DNA of 34,370 nucleotides from Candidatus Curtissbacteria bacterium RIFCSPHIGHO2_12_FULL_41_17 (lineage in GTDB: Bacteria; Patescibacteriota; Microgenomatia; Curtissbacterales; GWA2-41-24). Location of the stretch: positions 1 to 34,370 of the forward strand of contig MFBL01000058.1 in the NCBI GenBank assembly GCA_001774945.1. The letters run 5' to 3'. The position numbers and the translations under genes were made by a program. The notes beneath the pieces are model-generated. The model was not told the DNA's origin. It ran no database searches and saw only the letters and a program-made list of their open reading frames with translations. Below are positions 1-7,277 of this stretch, piece after piece. Position 1 is the first letter of the stretch; each line of letters opens with the position of its first letter.

Positions 1-2
1 CA

Positions 3-878
3 CCGGGCCCTGACTGGGTGCAGGATGGGCAAGTTTTAGACACCTGGTTTTCGTCCGGTCTGTGGCCAATGTCAACACTTGGATGGCCAAATGATTGGAA
101 AATGGTAAATGGTAAATGGAAAATTGAAAATTCTTATTTTCCGTGGGATTTTGAAATATCGGCACCGGAAATTAAATACTTATGGATTGCGCGAATGATT
201 ATGTTTTCCGTTTACTTTACAGATCAAATTCCATTTAAAACTATGTTTTTCCATGGGATGCTTAGGGACTTGCAAGGACGCAAGTTTTCAAAATCACTCG
301 GCAATGGAATCGATCCTACCTACTTAATTAAAAACTGGGGGGTTGATACAACAAGAATGGCGCTTTATTCATACGCAATTCCTGGCCGCGATGGACGGGT
401 ATCAAAAGCAATATTAGATGAGAGGGGCAAAAATTTCCGTAATTTCGGGACAAAGCTGCGAAATATCACCAGATTTATACTCGAGCTGGCGCCCGAAAAA
501 ACAGATGGTTCACGGTTCGCAGTTGACGGTTCACAGTTTAAACACCCGGATGATAAATGGATTAAAAAGGAGTTAGACAGTCTGTGCGCTAGAGTGACTA
601 AGCACCTTGAACAAATCGAGCTTCATTTAGCAGTTGACCAACTATATGAGTTTGTCTGGCATCAATTTGCTGATGTTTACATCGAAAAATCCAAAAAGAG
701 AAGACTCCAGGCACAGTCAATATTAGAGTACGTTCTAAAAAACGTTTTAATTCTTCTTCATCCATTTATGCCTTTTGTCACAGAGGAACTCTACCAGAAG
801 TTTGACAATAGGGAAAAGTCTATTATGTTAGAGTCATGGCCATCCTTCGCTAAAGCTACGGATGGTAAACCTTCATAA
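3..878 (+). CDS. valS: Valine-tRNA ligase, C-terminal part (5' end outside window)
   Basis: Charges tRNA-Val in the cytoplasm. The frame is open from the window edge (base 3), so the gene is partial; the GTG at 18 is an internal Val codon, not a start. Visible are the class I segment LDTWFSSGLWP with the family's TLGWP, the KMSKS-type loop as KFSKSLGNG (about residue 90 of the visible part), and the anticodon-binding domain ending HPFMPFVTEELYQ. The long C-terminal coiled-coil arm of many ValRS is absent. The last residues (SFAKATDGKPS) are encoded by a hairpin repeat that supplies the stop. Two stretches of degenerate 7-bp tandem repeats (101-134 and 507-534) lie in frame inside the gene. 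The stop TAA abuts the next ATG. Family assignment is secure; leucyl- or isoleucyl-RS are less likely because of the TLGWP context. Confidence 0.93.
   Translation, partial: PGPDWVQDGQVLDTWFSSGLWPMSTLGWPNDWKMVNGKWKIENSYFPWDFEISAPEIKYLWIARMIMFSVYFTDQIPFKTMFFHGMLRDLQGRKFSKSLGNGIDPTYLIKNWGVDTTRMALYSYAIPGRDGRVSKAILDERGKNFRNFGTKLRNITRFILELAPEKTDGSRFAVDGSQFKHPDDKWIKKELDSLCARVTKHLEQIELHLAVDQLYEFVWHQFADVYIEKSKKRRLQAQSILEYVLKNVLILLHPFMPFVTEELYQKFDNREKSIMLESWPSFAKATDGKPS
840..865. repeat. Imperfect hairpin repeat forming the end of valS
   Basis: Arms CCATCC (840-845) and GGATGG (860-865) enclose an inner GCT/AGC stem. The repeat encodes the last residues of ValRS. Confidence 0.6.
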
Positions 879-1481
879 ATGTATTTACCGCATAATTCTC
901 GCCCTTCGATAAACTCAGGGCTTCGAAATTTGCAATTCCCGCAAATTTCTCGCATTATTTCCCGCACTTCGCTTTTTATTAAAAGCTTCGGCGGGCAAGC
1001 CCGCGGCATTTCTATTTTTACTTTGCTTAGGATTCTAGGCGTAGCAATCGTTTGCGCTTCTTTTTTAATTTACTTTTCGAATCAAAACCAACAACAGGCA
1101 AGCAGAATCAATGCCTTGGAAAAAGCGGTTAGTCTTAAACCTTCTGATTTTAATAAGAGACTAAGGCTTGCTCTTTCATATGAGGAGGAATTTAAAAAAA
1201 CCAGCAATTTGCAAAATTTAGAAAAAGCCCTGGAAGAAGCTAAAGTCGCCCAGCAACTCGATCCTCAGAATTTAAATGCTCAAAGACTAATATTGCGGCT
1301 TAATAAGGAAAACTCTGCCGAAATTAAAAAGGAAATTCAACAGGTTGCGACGATTGTTAAAAATCGACCAGACTACCAGGCAGCGTGGTTGAAACTGGCA
1401 GCACTTTACGAAAAATTGGGAGATGAAAAGAATGCACATGATGCCAGGAACAGGGCAAAATTATTAAATCAAAACTTTTAA
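879..1481 (+). CDS. TPR-repeat protein with N-terminal membrane anchor (start uncertain)
   Basis: A predicted membrane segment (ILGVAIVCASFLIYF, about residues 52-66) is followed by an extracytoplasmic or cytoplasmic helical region with TPR-like helix pairs (about 78-195; the final LAALYEKLGDEKNAHDARNRA is a typical TPR). TPRs scaffold protein-protein contacts; no specific partner can be named. The open frame begins with an ATG abutting the valS stop, which would allow coupled translation, but the first 42 codons run through three palindromic repeats and have no Shine-Dalgarno. The TTG at 1023, just before the membrane segment, is an alternative start. The gene ends 2 bp from the convergent lipoprotein gene. 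Confidence 0.72.
   Translation: MYLPHNSRPSINSGLRNLQFPQISRIISRTSLFIKSFGGQARGISIFTLLRILGVAIVCASFLIYFSNQNQQQASRINALEKAVSLKPSDFNKRLRLALSYEEEFKKTSNLQNLEKALEEAKVAQQLDPQNLNAQRLILRLNKENSAEIKKEIQQVATIVKNRPDYQAAWLKLAALYEKLGDEKNAHDARNRAKLLNQNF
901..921. repeat. Conserved-loop hairpin repeat, copy 1
   Basis: Arms GCCCT (901-905) and AGGGC (917-921) enclose the 11-nt loop TCGATAAACTC, which recurs near 6584, 7254, 32840 and 32863. It lies within the nominal N-terminal codons of the downstream TPR gene. Confidence 0.75.
925..949. repeat. Inverted repeat in valS-TPR junction
   Basis: Perfect 9-bp arms GAAATTTGC (925-933) and GCAAATTTC (941-949) with a 7-nt loop. A second perfect palindrome, GCGGGC-AA-GCCCGC, lies at 991-1004. 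Both fall in the stretch nominally encoding the first 42 residues of the TPR protein. Confidence 0.7.
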
Positions 1482-1483
1482 AG

Positions 1484-2110
1484 CTAAATCTGATCTCTCC
1501 CTGAGAATTTGCCTTCGACAAACTTAAACCTGATTAAAACGATTGAGGGAAGCGAAAGATATAAACCATCGGCTTTCTGCAGGTAGGTCAAGTTAGGGCT
1601 ATAGACAAACATTTGATCGCTTCCGATAGGCGGTGTTTGTGCAAAAGTCAAATAACCGGCGTTTTCGGCATAAAGTTGAAGTGATTCAGCTATAGGCGAA
1701 ACTGAATCTATTGTCTTAGGTTCGCCTAGTGGTTTTGACTGAACATACCCGAGAGCTTTCTCCAAATCAAAACTAGGATCAAGAGGTACAAACCCGTTAG
1801 GCGAAGCCAAATTAGGGTTTGCTCTTCGCTCAGCCAGCGGAATCGGGAGAGCATTTTCAGCAAACTCGTGGTAAAGGTAGGTCACATCGGGAAGTGATGC
1901 TATTATCAGACTCTTGATTCCAACCTCAAAGGTCAATCTGCCATCAAGTCCAACCTTGACAACTGTTCCATCGTTAGGAATGACAATCTCTGGAATTTCT
2001 TTTGTCCTTTGAGGCTCTTTAGTAGAACAGCCAATCGTGAGTAAAATTAACTTTAATCCAGCTTCAATAAACCACTTATTAAATTCTCTACGGGAAATTA
2101 TTTCGACCAT
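1484..2110 (-). CDS. Putative exported lipoprotein of unknown function
   Basis: No family recognised. The N-terminus has a twin-arginine-like SRREF motif (residues 6-10), a hydrophobic stretch (GLKLILLTIG) and a cysteine at 28 that could be lipidated; the residue at -3 is Thr, not the usual Leu, so the lipobox is imperfect. The mature part is polar with no membrane segment, fitting an exposed, membrane-tethered protein. A -10-like TATCAT (2118-2123, minus) lies 7 nt before the ATG, suggesting a very short leader; alternatively it is cotranscribed with rplY, whose stop is 23 nt upstream. Export by Sec or Tat is inference; no tat genes are in the window. Confidence 0.65.
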   Translation of the reverse strand: MVEIISRREFNKWFIEAGLKLILLTIGCSTKEPQRTKEIPEIVIPNDGTVVKVGLDGRLTFEVGIKSLIIASLPDVTYLYHEFAENALPIPLAERRANPNLASPNGFVPLDPSFDLEKALGYVQSKPLGEPKTIDSVSPIAESLQLYAENAGYLTFAQTPPIGSDQMFVYSPNLTYLQKADGLYLSLPSIVLIRFKFVEGKFSGRDQI

Positions 2111-2133
2111 GATAAAGATGATAGGAGGGTGGA

Positions 2134-2880
2134 TTACTTCTTTGGTTCTGACTTTACCTCTTCCTCTGGTTCTCCTGCCGTTTCTTCTGCCTTTTCTGCG
2201 CCTTCGGCTTCAGGCACTTCTGCGACTTCGGCTTCCCCGACTTTTTCTTCGCCCTCTGCCGCCTGCGCGACAACTTCGGCTTGCTCTGCCTCAATCTCCG
2301 CTTCGACAGCCTCCATCTCTTTAGTAACAAGTTCACCTATCTGGGCAACGACAAGTTCGGCATCATGAAGAATCGTCACTTTATTTCTGTCAACGGCTAG
2401 ATCCTTGATCTTAATTTCGTCACCGATATTTTCCAGTTTGGAAACGTCAAGTGCTATTTTCTCCGGAATATCAGCCGGCAAGGCTTCGATCTCGACTTCC
2501 GAAACCGGAGTCAAAAGAAGACCAATTTTCTTTTCAACGGCTGGAGCCTCGCCGACAATCTCAATCGGCACGTTGACTTTTACTTTTTCCGTAAGGTTAA
2601 CCTGATAAAAATCGATATGCAAATGTTCACTTGTTACGGGATGAAGCTGGACGTTTCTTACCAGAACCGGCTTTTTTGAGCCGTCTACCGCCAGATTAAT
2701 GATTCCTGTTTCCCCTACCTTTTCAAAGACTTTGGAAAAGTCGCTGTTTTTTACCTGAACGTGAATGGTAGTTATTTTGTGGCCGAAAACATGCGCCGGA
2801 ATTATCCCTTCCCGCCTTAGGGTTTTAACTTTCCTTCCCAAAACATTTCTTTTTTGAGCAGTTAAAGGCACTTGTTCCAT
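2134..2880 (-). CDS. rplY: 50S ribosomal protein bL25 (Ctc/TL5 type)
   Basis: Binds 5S rRNA in the large subunit. The N-terminal L25 domain (about 1-92) shows family features: RREGIIPAHVFG, then LHPVTSEHLHIDFYQV. A second TL5/CTC-type beta domain follows (about 98-185, PIEIVGEAPAVEKKIG and later LPADIPEKIALDVS). The last about 60 residues are an unusually long, low-complexity Glu/Ala tail, probably disordered; acidic tails are common in long L25 proteins. The start is supported by an extended -10 box 9 nt upstream. Antisense open frames across the tail are composition artefacts. Confidence 0.95.
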   Translation of the reverse strand: MEQVPLTAQKRNVLGRKVKTLRREGIIPAHVFGHKITTIHVQVKNSDFSKVFEKVGETGIINLAVDGSKKPVLVRNVQLHPVTSEHLHIDFYQVNLTEKVKVNVPIEIVGEAPAVEKKIGLLLTPVSEVEIEALPADIPEKIALDVSKLENIGDEIKIKDLAVDRNKVTILHDAELVVAQIGELVTKEMEAVEAEIEAEQAEVVAQAAEGEEKVGEAEVAEVPEAEGAEKAEETAGEPEEEVKSEPKK

Positions 2881-2889
2881 GGTCGAATG

Positions 2890-2898
2890 ATATTAACA
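2890..2898 (-). promoter_or_regulatory. Extended -10 promoter of rplY, leaderless spacing
   Basis: Minus-strand TGT-TAATAT ends 9 nt before the rplY ATG. A start site 6-7 nt downstream would leave only 2-3 untranslated nucleotides. An overlapping TATCAT is an alternative -10. Confidence 0.5.
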
Positions 2899-2996
2899 AA
2901 ATAAACATGACAGGTCAACTAGATTTAGATGTCACCTCTTTACAACTTCAATCTTCAGACTATCTCTTAATTTTACATTCAATATCAAACGTTTCA

Positions 2997-3005
2997 TGGT
3001 ATAAT
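2997..3005 (+). promoter_or_regulatory. Consensus extended -10 promoter, leaderless spacing
   Basis: TGG-TATAAT (perfect -10 with TGN extension) lies 8 nt before the ATG at 3014. No good -35 is visible, as expected for extended -10 promoters. No Shine-Dalgarno fits in the remaining leader. Confidence 0.7.
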
Positions 3006-3013
3006 CCGCAGCT

Positions 3014-3292
3014 ATGATTGAGAGAGGGTTTGAACTTTTAAGAAAACTTCCAGCAAAGGCCGAAGCGGTTATTGGGGCAGTTGGAACAACCGCTTACGGA
3101 GTAACTGCGGCTGCTCCGGCTGAAGTCCAAGATGTTTACGGAGAAGTTCCCATAAGCGGGTGGTTGATAAACATATTGTCAGCAGCCGATTTAAGAATAG
3201 CGGCAGGAGCTTTAGTAATTGTTTTTGGGGCTGTAGCTTTTGACGGTCTTAAGAGACTGCTGAGTGAGCGGCATGCCGCAGGTGATGAGTAA
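3014..3292 (+). CDS. Small Ala/Gly-rich membrane protein, unknown
   Basis: A 92-residue protein, no family recognised. It has a basic N-terminus (RGFELLRKLPAK), a small-residue hydrophobic segment (about 18-36), a short loop with PISGW, and a clear second hydrophobic segment (about 58-79, AAGALVIVFGAVAFDGL), then a charged tail. Two membrane passes with both ends inside is the simplest reading. The near-perfect promoter directly before its ATG is the best evidence that it is a real, separately transcribed gene. Confidence 0.6.
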   Translation: MIERGFELLRKLPAKAEAVIGAVGTTAYGVTAAAPAEVQDVYGEVPISGWLINILSAADLRIAAGALVIVFGAVAFDGLKRLLSERHAAGDE

Positions 3293-3395
3293 AATTATCT
3301 TCTGGTCACTTCAATTGTAAACTGACGATCGACTGCCAAATCGGTTGGAATTTTGAGGTTTTGCTTATTTTGGCTTTATTTCTATCTTTTGCTTT
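3293..3395 (-). pseudogene. Decayed C-terminus of a second DUF4012 protein
   Basis: On the minus strand, codons ending at about 3293 read NKQNLKIPTDLAVDRQFT followed by IEVTRR and a stop. This aligns with the end of the intact DUF4012 gene downstream (NKQNLTVETDLAADRQFE, then IEVVKK), residue for residue across 24 positions except for about eight substitutions. An in-frame TAA lies two codons upstream of the match, and no start codon opens it. Further upstream, GAT and AAG-rich sequence resembles the parent's DEKYSNKQ stretch in a shifted frame. It therefore looks like the leftover of a duplicated or deleted paralogue, with the DUF5678 gene between it and the surviving copy. Confidence 0.75.
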
Positions 3396-3423
3396 GGCTT
3401 ATCAAAACAAACCTTGAAATTAT

Positions 3424-3445
3424 CAAAAAAGCCTTTTTGGCCTAA
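3424..3445 (-). terminator. Rho-independent terminator after the DUF5678 gene
   Basis: On the minus strand a short stem AGGCC / GGCTT (one G-U pair) with loop AAAAA is followed by a run of six T. It sits 5 nt past the stop of the DUF5678 gene. Confidence 0.55.
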
Positions 3446-3449
3446 GAGA

Positions 3450-3647
3450 CTATACGAATATTGGACCGACTAGAGGGACCACGGCTTGAGGGACTTTCGT
3501 TAGAATTGGCTCTTTAAAGCCTTTCTCGTGAGCTTCACGATAGACCTTTTTAGCCGTGTCTCCTGAGGAGATCACTCTCTTTTCGTCTGGCGTGAGAGCC
3601 ACCCGTTTGCCTTTATATTTTTTATGAATTTCTTTAAAACTAGCCAT
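3450..3647 (-). CDS. DUF5678 family small protein
   Basis: A 65-residue protein matching the DUF5678 pattern: a K-Y-K-G-K-x-V-A opening, a central ISSGDTAKKVYREAHEKGF segment, and a terminal P-I-L-T-K-V-P strand. The family is widespread in CPR and archaea; its function is unknown, and some members sit near toxin-antitoxin-like genes. The ATG at 3647 was preferred to one at 3689 because an extended -10 box lies 10 nt upstream and the longer form would overlap the DUF4012 gene. A terminator follows directly, so it appears to be its own transcription unit. Confidence 0.75.
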   Translation of the reverse strand: MASFKEIHKKYKGKRVALTPDEKRVISSGDTAKKVYREAHEKGFKEPILTKVPQAVVPLVGPIFV

Positions 3648-3657
3648 AATTGTTCCA

Positions 3658-3666
3658 ATTATATCA
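3658..3666 (-). promoter_or_regulatory. Extended -10 promoter of the DUF5678 gene
   Basis: Minus-strand TGA-TATAAT, perfect -10, 10 nt before the ATG at 3647. It overlaps the 3' end of the DUF4012 coding sequence. This is the same layout as at 2997-3005. Confidence 0.7.
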
Positions 3667-6555
3667 TTTCTTAACAACTTCGATTTCAAACTGGCGGTCG
3701 GCTGCTAAATCGGTTTCGACGGTGAGGTTTTGCTTATTTGAGTACTTTTCATCTCCATTGACAGATTTTGTCAGCAGGTAACCGGGCAGGTTAAATTTAA
3801 ATTCCAAAGGGTCATTTTCGGTTCCGGGCTGTTTTTGGATATACAAGTGATAAGTGGGGGCGCTTTCAAGTTTAATGTTTCTGGGTATGCGATAAGAAAA
3901 ACTTACTTGTTTAGTTGATTTAATAGGCACTTCTACATACGTTGCAAACGTGGCAAGAGGCCCTGTGGTGGTAACTTCAACGGATTTAAGGTCAGTGATG
4001 TCGCCGTTTTTAATCTCAAACAAATCACTTCCCGCGGGTACGTAAACGCGCAGGAAATTAACGTATTTGCCAGCCGGCCAGGTTTCTGCCTGGCTATTAT
4101 TTGTATAAGTAATTGTTAAGCGGCCGACCAGATCCGCATCGCGGCCCACAGTCATTTCGTATGAAATTTTCCTTTGCAAAAACCTATTGACTTTATTGGC
4201 GCCAAGATTAGCTTCGGAAATAGCCAAAAAATCTCTGGTTTGGGTACTGTTATCACTAACATCAAATTGTCTGGGAGGCAATGGGCTGTCCCATCCGTGA
4301 GTGGCTACATAGGAAGCAAGGGTCGGGTTGTCAAATGAGACCAAGATGTGTTTTTTCTCCAGGCTTTCTTTAAAAACTTGCACAAGGGGTAAAAGCGGGG
4401 AAGCTGTCTTTTCATTATCTTTTAAAGTAGTAATTTGGGCAATGTCAGCCAAAACCTGGCTGATCATCTTTCTGGATAAAGACCCAAAAAAATCCCTTTT
4501 TTGGGTGGAACCCGGGAAAAAGCCGACCTCGCTGTAATATTCTCCCCGTTCGAACAGATTCTGGGCAGAAATTTCCTCATTATAATCATCAAGTTTGACA
4601 GGCCCCATTTTCCCAAGAACATCCTGAATAAAAGTTAGGTCGAAAGCAATTACTCCATCGACATTTCGGCCCGTTTCCTTTTTGAAAAAGTCTCTGGCGG
4701 TAGCGGCATTAAGGGCAAAATCGCCGCTCCAGTTAGAATCGCGAAGAAAAAAATTGTCAATTCCTAATTTTTCCTTAAGTTGTTTTGGGGGCTGGATTTT
4801 TTCCTTAAGTTGGCCGTCAATTGTGTAAATATCATCAACATTAACAGCATTTAGTTTCCCGCCTTCAAACTCAAGAGTGCCGAAATTGCCGATAAAGCCT
4901 CCGCCAGGCCGCAGTTCACTATTGTTTTGCAAAAGGATTAGGTAGGTTTTTTGCCCACCGCCGGTGAAGTCATTTAAAAGTTGCGTTATTTCCAGAGCCG
5001 AGGAGGATAAGTTATGGAGTTTTTCGAATGAGTCCTTTAAGGATTCAATTTTTGCTGCAAATGGCGCCGATTTTTTAGCTTGTGAACTTAAGACGACTGC
5101 TTTTGAGGAAAAAAACAAGGCCCTCTTAAAATCAGCTGAGGGCGCCTCCAAATCAAACCCATCGCTACTTGTTTGTTTAGAGGTGATGAGCGCAAAGTCT
5201 TCTGAGAGTGTTTTTGCACCCAGGCTAAAATAGAATAACGATTGAGAACCTGCGCCAGCTGCCGCAAATGCCAGATTGGTGCTTTTTATCTTCTGGGAAA
5301 TTACTAAACTCAATGGGAAAGACAGAATATTAAACTTATTTTGTGCTGCTTTAAAAGAATTTTGGGCACCTTTGGCTTTACTTTCAGCTTTATCAAAGTT
5401 TGCCAACATTAAAGCTTTTTTGGCATCATTTAATTTACTTGCCCCCAAATAAACATCAAGCCCTGTTTTTAAAATAGAGCCAAAAAGAATTAAAAGCAGT
5501 AAGATAACCAAATTTTTAAAACGTAAATTTAAGGTAATTTTGGGGACTTTTAGCCTTAGTCTTTCGGAAAAAGACTGAGTATCTGCCTCTTGGGGGTGCA
5601 ACTTTTCCCAAGACGGGCTTTGGTAATTTGTCCTTTGATGTTCCCTTGGAACTTGGTTTGCGCTTGAAAAAAGGCCCTTATCTTTAAAATATTCAAAGGT
5701 TAGCTTTAGGCCTTCTGTGAGTTTAATATTGGGATTAAAACCTAAATGTGACGCGTTAACTAACGGTTGCGGCGTGATTTTGTTTTTTGCAGGTCCTCCT
5801 GCAAAAAACAAACCCAGCTGCTTTGCACCGACAAGTGAGGCAACATTTTGAATTTCATAAGCAACCGAAAGAGAAGAAATTGGCTCCTCGCAGACAATAA
5901 TCTGCACGTCTTTGGTTTTAGGCGAAAAGGCAAATTTATTAATAGCTTCAACTGCGTCACTGATATAAGTCGGGTAGATCATTTTCATGCCTTCTTCTTC
6001 AAGGATTACCTTGTCTGTTGCAACTGCTTGGGAAATAAGAGATGCCAACTCCTTTTGGACCGGCCCTAGGCTGATTTGAGAAGAAACTGGCATTTTAGGG
6101 CCATAAATGTCACCTACAAGAAATATCCTCAGCTTGGCGCAAGTTGCATCATCTTTTATCAAATAATCAAATGAATCTATCCTAAATGAAAGAGGGGCTA
6201 CCAAAACTACTTGCGTCTTGCCAGTTTGGGCGAGGGCAATTATCGATTTGGTCGCCTGCGAAAAATGATGGAGAGCCTCATACGAATCCTTAGCAACGCC
6301 TGCTTCATCAAGATGAAAGATAAGATCAAACTGTGGTAAATAAGAGGGTAAAGGCTGACCTAATTCAAGCTCAAGAAGCGTAAAATTTTCCTTTGAAAGA
6401 AAAGGACTAAGCAGGCGGGAATTGCCTACCCCAAAAACATCGCAATTTTCAAGTATCAGAGAATCGGTAAGAGATGCACCCAGGTATGAGCCTGCACCGG
6501 TTATGAGAACCTGAGTCCTGTTATTTGAAAGTTTCAAGCGGGCAGATTCTTCCAT
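3664..6555 (-). CDS. SDR (NAD-epimerase-like)-DUF4012 fusion membrane protein
   Basis: A 963-residue fusion. Residues about 14-290 form an extended-SDR fold: GAGSYLGASL dinucleotide loop (GxxGxxG type), FDLIFHLDEAG, and IYGP after the position of the active site. The catalytic YxxxK is not recognisable (FDYLIKDD in its place), so enzyme activity is doubtful. A single membrane helix (LVILLLLILFG, about 349-362) follows, then a helical stalk and the DUF4012 domain (about 535-740; LLQNNSELRPGGGFIGNFG, DIYTIDGQLKEK). A beta-rich C-terminal region completes it. DUF4012 proteins are typical of CPR and Gram-positives beside surface polysaccharide genes; their exact role is unknown. It follows the Wzz-like gene by 52 nt, occupied by a hairpin repeat. 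Confidence 0.85.
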   Translation of the reverse strand: MEESARLKLSNNRTQVLITGAGSYLGASLTDSLILENCDVFGVGNSRLLSPFLSKENFTLLELELGQPLPSYLPQFDLIFHLDEAGVAKDSYEALHHFSQATKSIIALAQTGKTQVVLVAPLSFRIDSFDYLIKDDATCAKLRIFLVGDIYGPKMPVSSQISLGPVQKELASLISQAVATDKVILEEEGMKMIYPTYISDAVEAINKFAFSPKTKDVQIIVCEEPISSLSVAYEIQNVASLVGAKQLGLFFAGGPAKNKITPQPLVNASHLGFNPNIKLTEGLKLTFEYFKDKGLFSSANQVPREHQRTNYQSPSWEKLHPQEADTQSFSERLRLKVPKITLNLRFKNLVILLLLILFGSILKTGLDVYLGASKLNDAKKALMLANFDKAESKAKGAQNSFKAAQNKFNILSFPLSLVISQKIKSTNLAFAAAGAGSQSLFYFSLGAKTLSEDFALITSKQTSSDGFDLEAPSADFKRALFFSSKAVVLSSQAKKSAPFAAKIESLKDSFEKLHNLSSSALEITQLLNDFTGGGQKTYLILLQNNSELRPGGGFIGNFGTLEFEGGKLNAVNVDDIYTIDGQLKEKIQPPKQLKEKLGIDNFFLRDSNWSGDFALNAATARDFFKKETGRNVDGVIAFDLTFIQDVLGKMGPVKLDDYNEEISAQNLFERGEYYSEVGFFPGSTQKRDFFGSLSRKMISQVLADIAQITTLKDNEKTASPLLPLVQVFKESLEKKHILVSFDNPTLASYVATHGWDSPLPPRQFDVSDNSTQTRDFLAISEANLGANKVNRFLQRKISYEMTVGRDADLVGRLTITYTNNSQAETWPAGKYVNFLRVYVPAGSDLFEIKNGDITDLKSVEVTTTGPLATFATYVEVPIKSTKQVSFSYRIPRNIKLESAPTYHLYIQKQPGTENDPLEFKFNLPGYLLTKSVNGDEKYSNKQNLTVETDLAADRQFEIEVVKK

Positions 6556-6607
6556 ATTTCGATTTTACTCAATATGGAACCCTGAGTTTGCCGAAGGGTT
6601 CCATTTT
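6550..6607. repeat. 58-bp direct repeat, copy A, with conserved-loop hairpin
   Basis: Identical at 57 of 58 positions to 7220-7277. It includes the start codon of the SDR-DUF4012 gene, an AT stretch (minus-strand TAAAAT 6 nt before ATG), and a hairpin with perfect 10-bp arms (6574-6583 and 6595-6604) around loop GAGTTTGCCGA. Confidence 0.9.
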
Positions 6608-7225
6608 CTAAACTTTAAAGTAAGTTTTAAAACCAATCGTTACAAGGGCAAAAACAAATCCTGCGATTGCCCCAAAGATGATAAGGGCTTTGGGTTGAGG
6701 TTGTGCAGTCACAGGCACAATAGCAGTACCAATCGGTTTAAGCTGAAATTCACTGTCCCCAGTCAAATCAACAATTTTTTGATTGAAGCGATCTTTTGTC
6801 TTGTTCATAGTTGATCTGGCACTGTCTAAATTTGCAGCATAGATTGAAAGCCGAATAAGTTGAGGGGCAATTTTTCTGGCAGATAAGGCAGTGGCTTGGG
6901 TTGTCACTTCATTTTTAAAATCAGGGCTTAGAATAATAGCAAGAGCAGTGTCCGTAAAATTCCTGGCTTTCTCGGTGGCGTAAAAGCCTTCAAAACGATA
7001 GACAGCATCTTGCGCTTCTTTGGTGGAAGCAATAGATTCCCCCGTTCTTTCGGCCGGGGTTCTTTCTTCTTCACTCACGCTCATAATAAAAAACAGCTGT
7101 TCATAGCGGGGACCTTTGTTGATTTTTGAGACAAAAACGAGGGCCAAAGCTATCCCTAAAACTGTAAAAAGGGCAACAAGATATGCGTTTTTTTTAAGTA
7201 TTTTGATGTATTCTGCAAGTTCCAT
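6608..7225 (-). CDS. Wzz/YveK-like chain-length or polysaccharide co-polymerase protein
   Basis: A 205-residue protein with the Wzz layout: a short cytoplasmic start (ELAEYIKILKKN), a first membrane helix (about 15-33, LVALFTVLGIALALVFV), an external domain, and a second helix near the C-terminus (about 180-198, ALIIFGAIAGFVFALV) preceded by the Pro-rich VPVTAQPQPK typical of the family. Wzz-type proteins set polymer length in the Wzx/Wzy pathway. The BY-kinase domain is absent. Upstream flippase and ligase genes support the role. Its start codon lies in the duplicated 58-bp unit. Confidence 0.8.
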   Translation of the reverse strand: MELAEYIKILKKNAYLVALFTVLGIALALVFVSKINKGPRYEQLFFIMSVSEEERTPAERTGESIASTKEAQDAVYRFEGFYATEKARNFTDTALAIILSPDFKNEVTTQATALSARKIAPQLIRLSIYAANLDSARSTMNKTKDRFNQKIVDLTGDSEFQLKPIGTAIVPVTAQPQPKALIIFGAIAGFVFALVTIGFKTYFKV

Positions 7226-7277
7226 ATTTCGATTTTAATCAATATGGAACCCTGAGTTTGCCGAAGGGTTCCATTTT
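7220..7277. repeat. 58-bp direct repeat, copy B, with conserved-loop hairpin
   Basis: Second copy of the 6550-6607 unit; the only difference is A at 7238. Hairpin arms are 7244-7253 and 7265-7274. It carries the Wzz-like start codon. Confidence 0.9.

Noticed and set aside
791..1009. Minus-strand 72-residue frame across the valS-TPR junction
   Set aside because: It is composed of the palindromic repeats read backwards and overlaps the end of valS.
2037..2368. Two plus-strand open frames rich in Leu/Arg/Pro or Ser/Thr opposite the rplY tail
   Set aside because: They mirror the Glu/Ala-rich low-complexity end of rplY; no start signals or family features.
3449..3689. Longer version of the DUF5678 gene starting at 3689
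   Set aside because: It would overlap the DUF4012 gene and read through the consensus -10 box; ATG 3647 fits family length and promoter.
6574..6604. Hairpin between Wzz-like and SDR-DUF4012 genes considered as a terminator
   Set aside because: On the coding strand no T-run follows the stem, and the same unit with start codon is repeated at 7220, so it is better described as a repeat.
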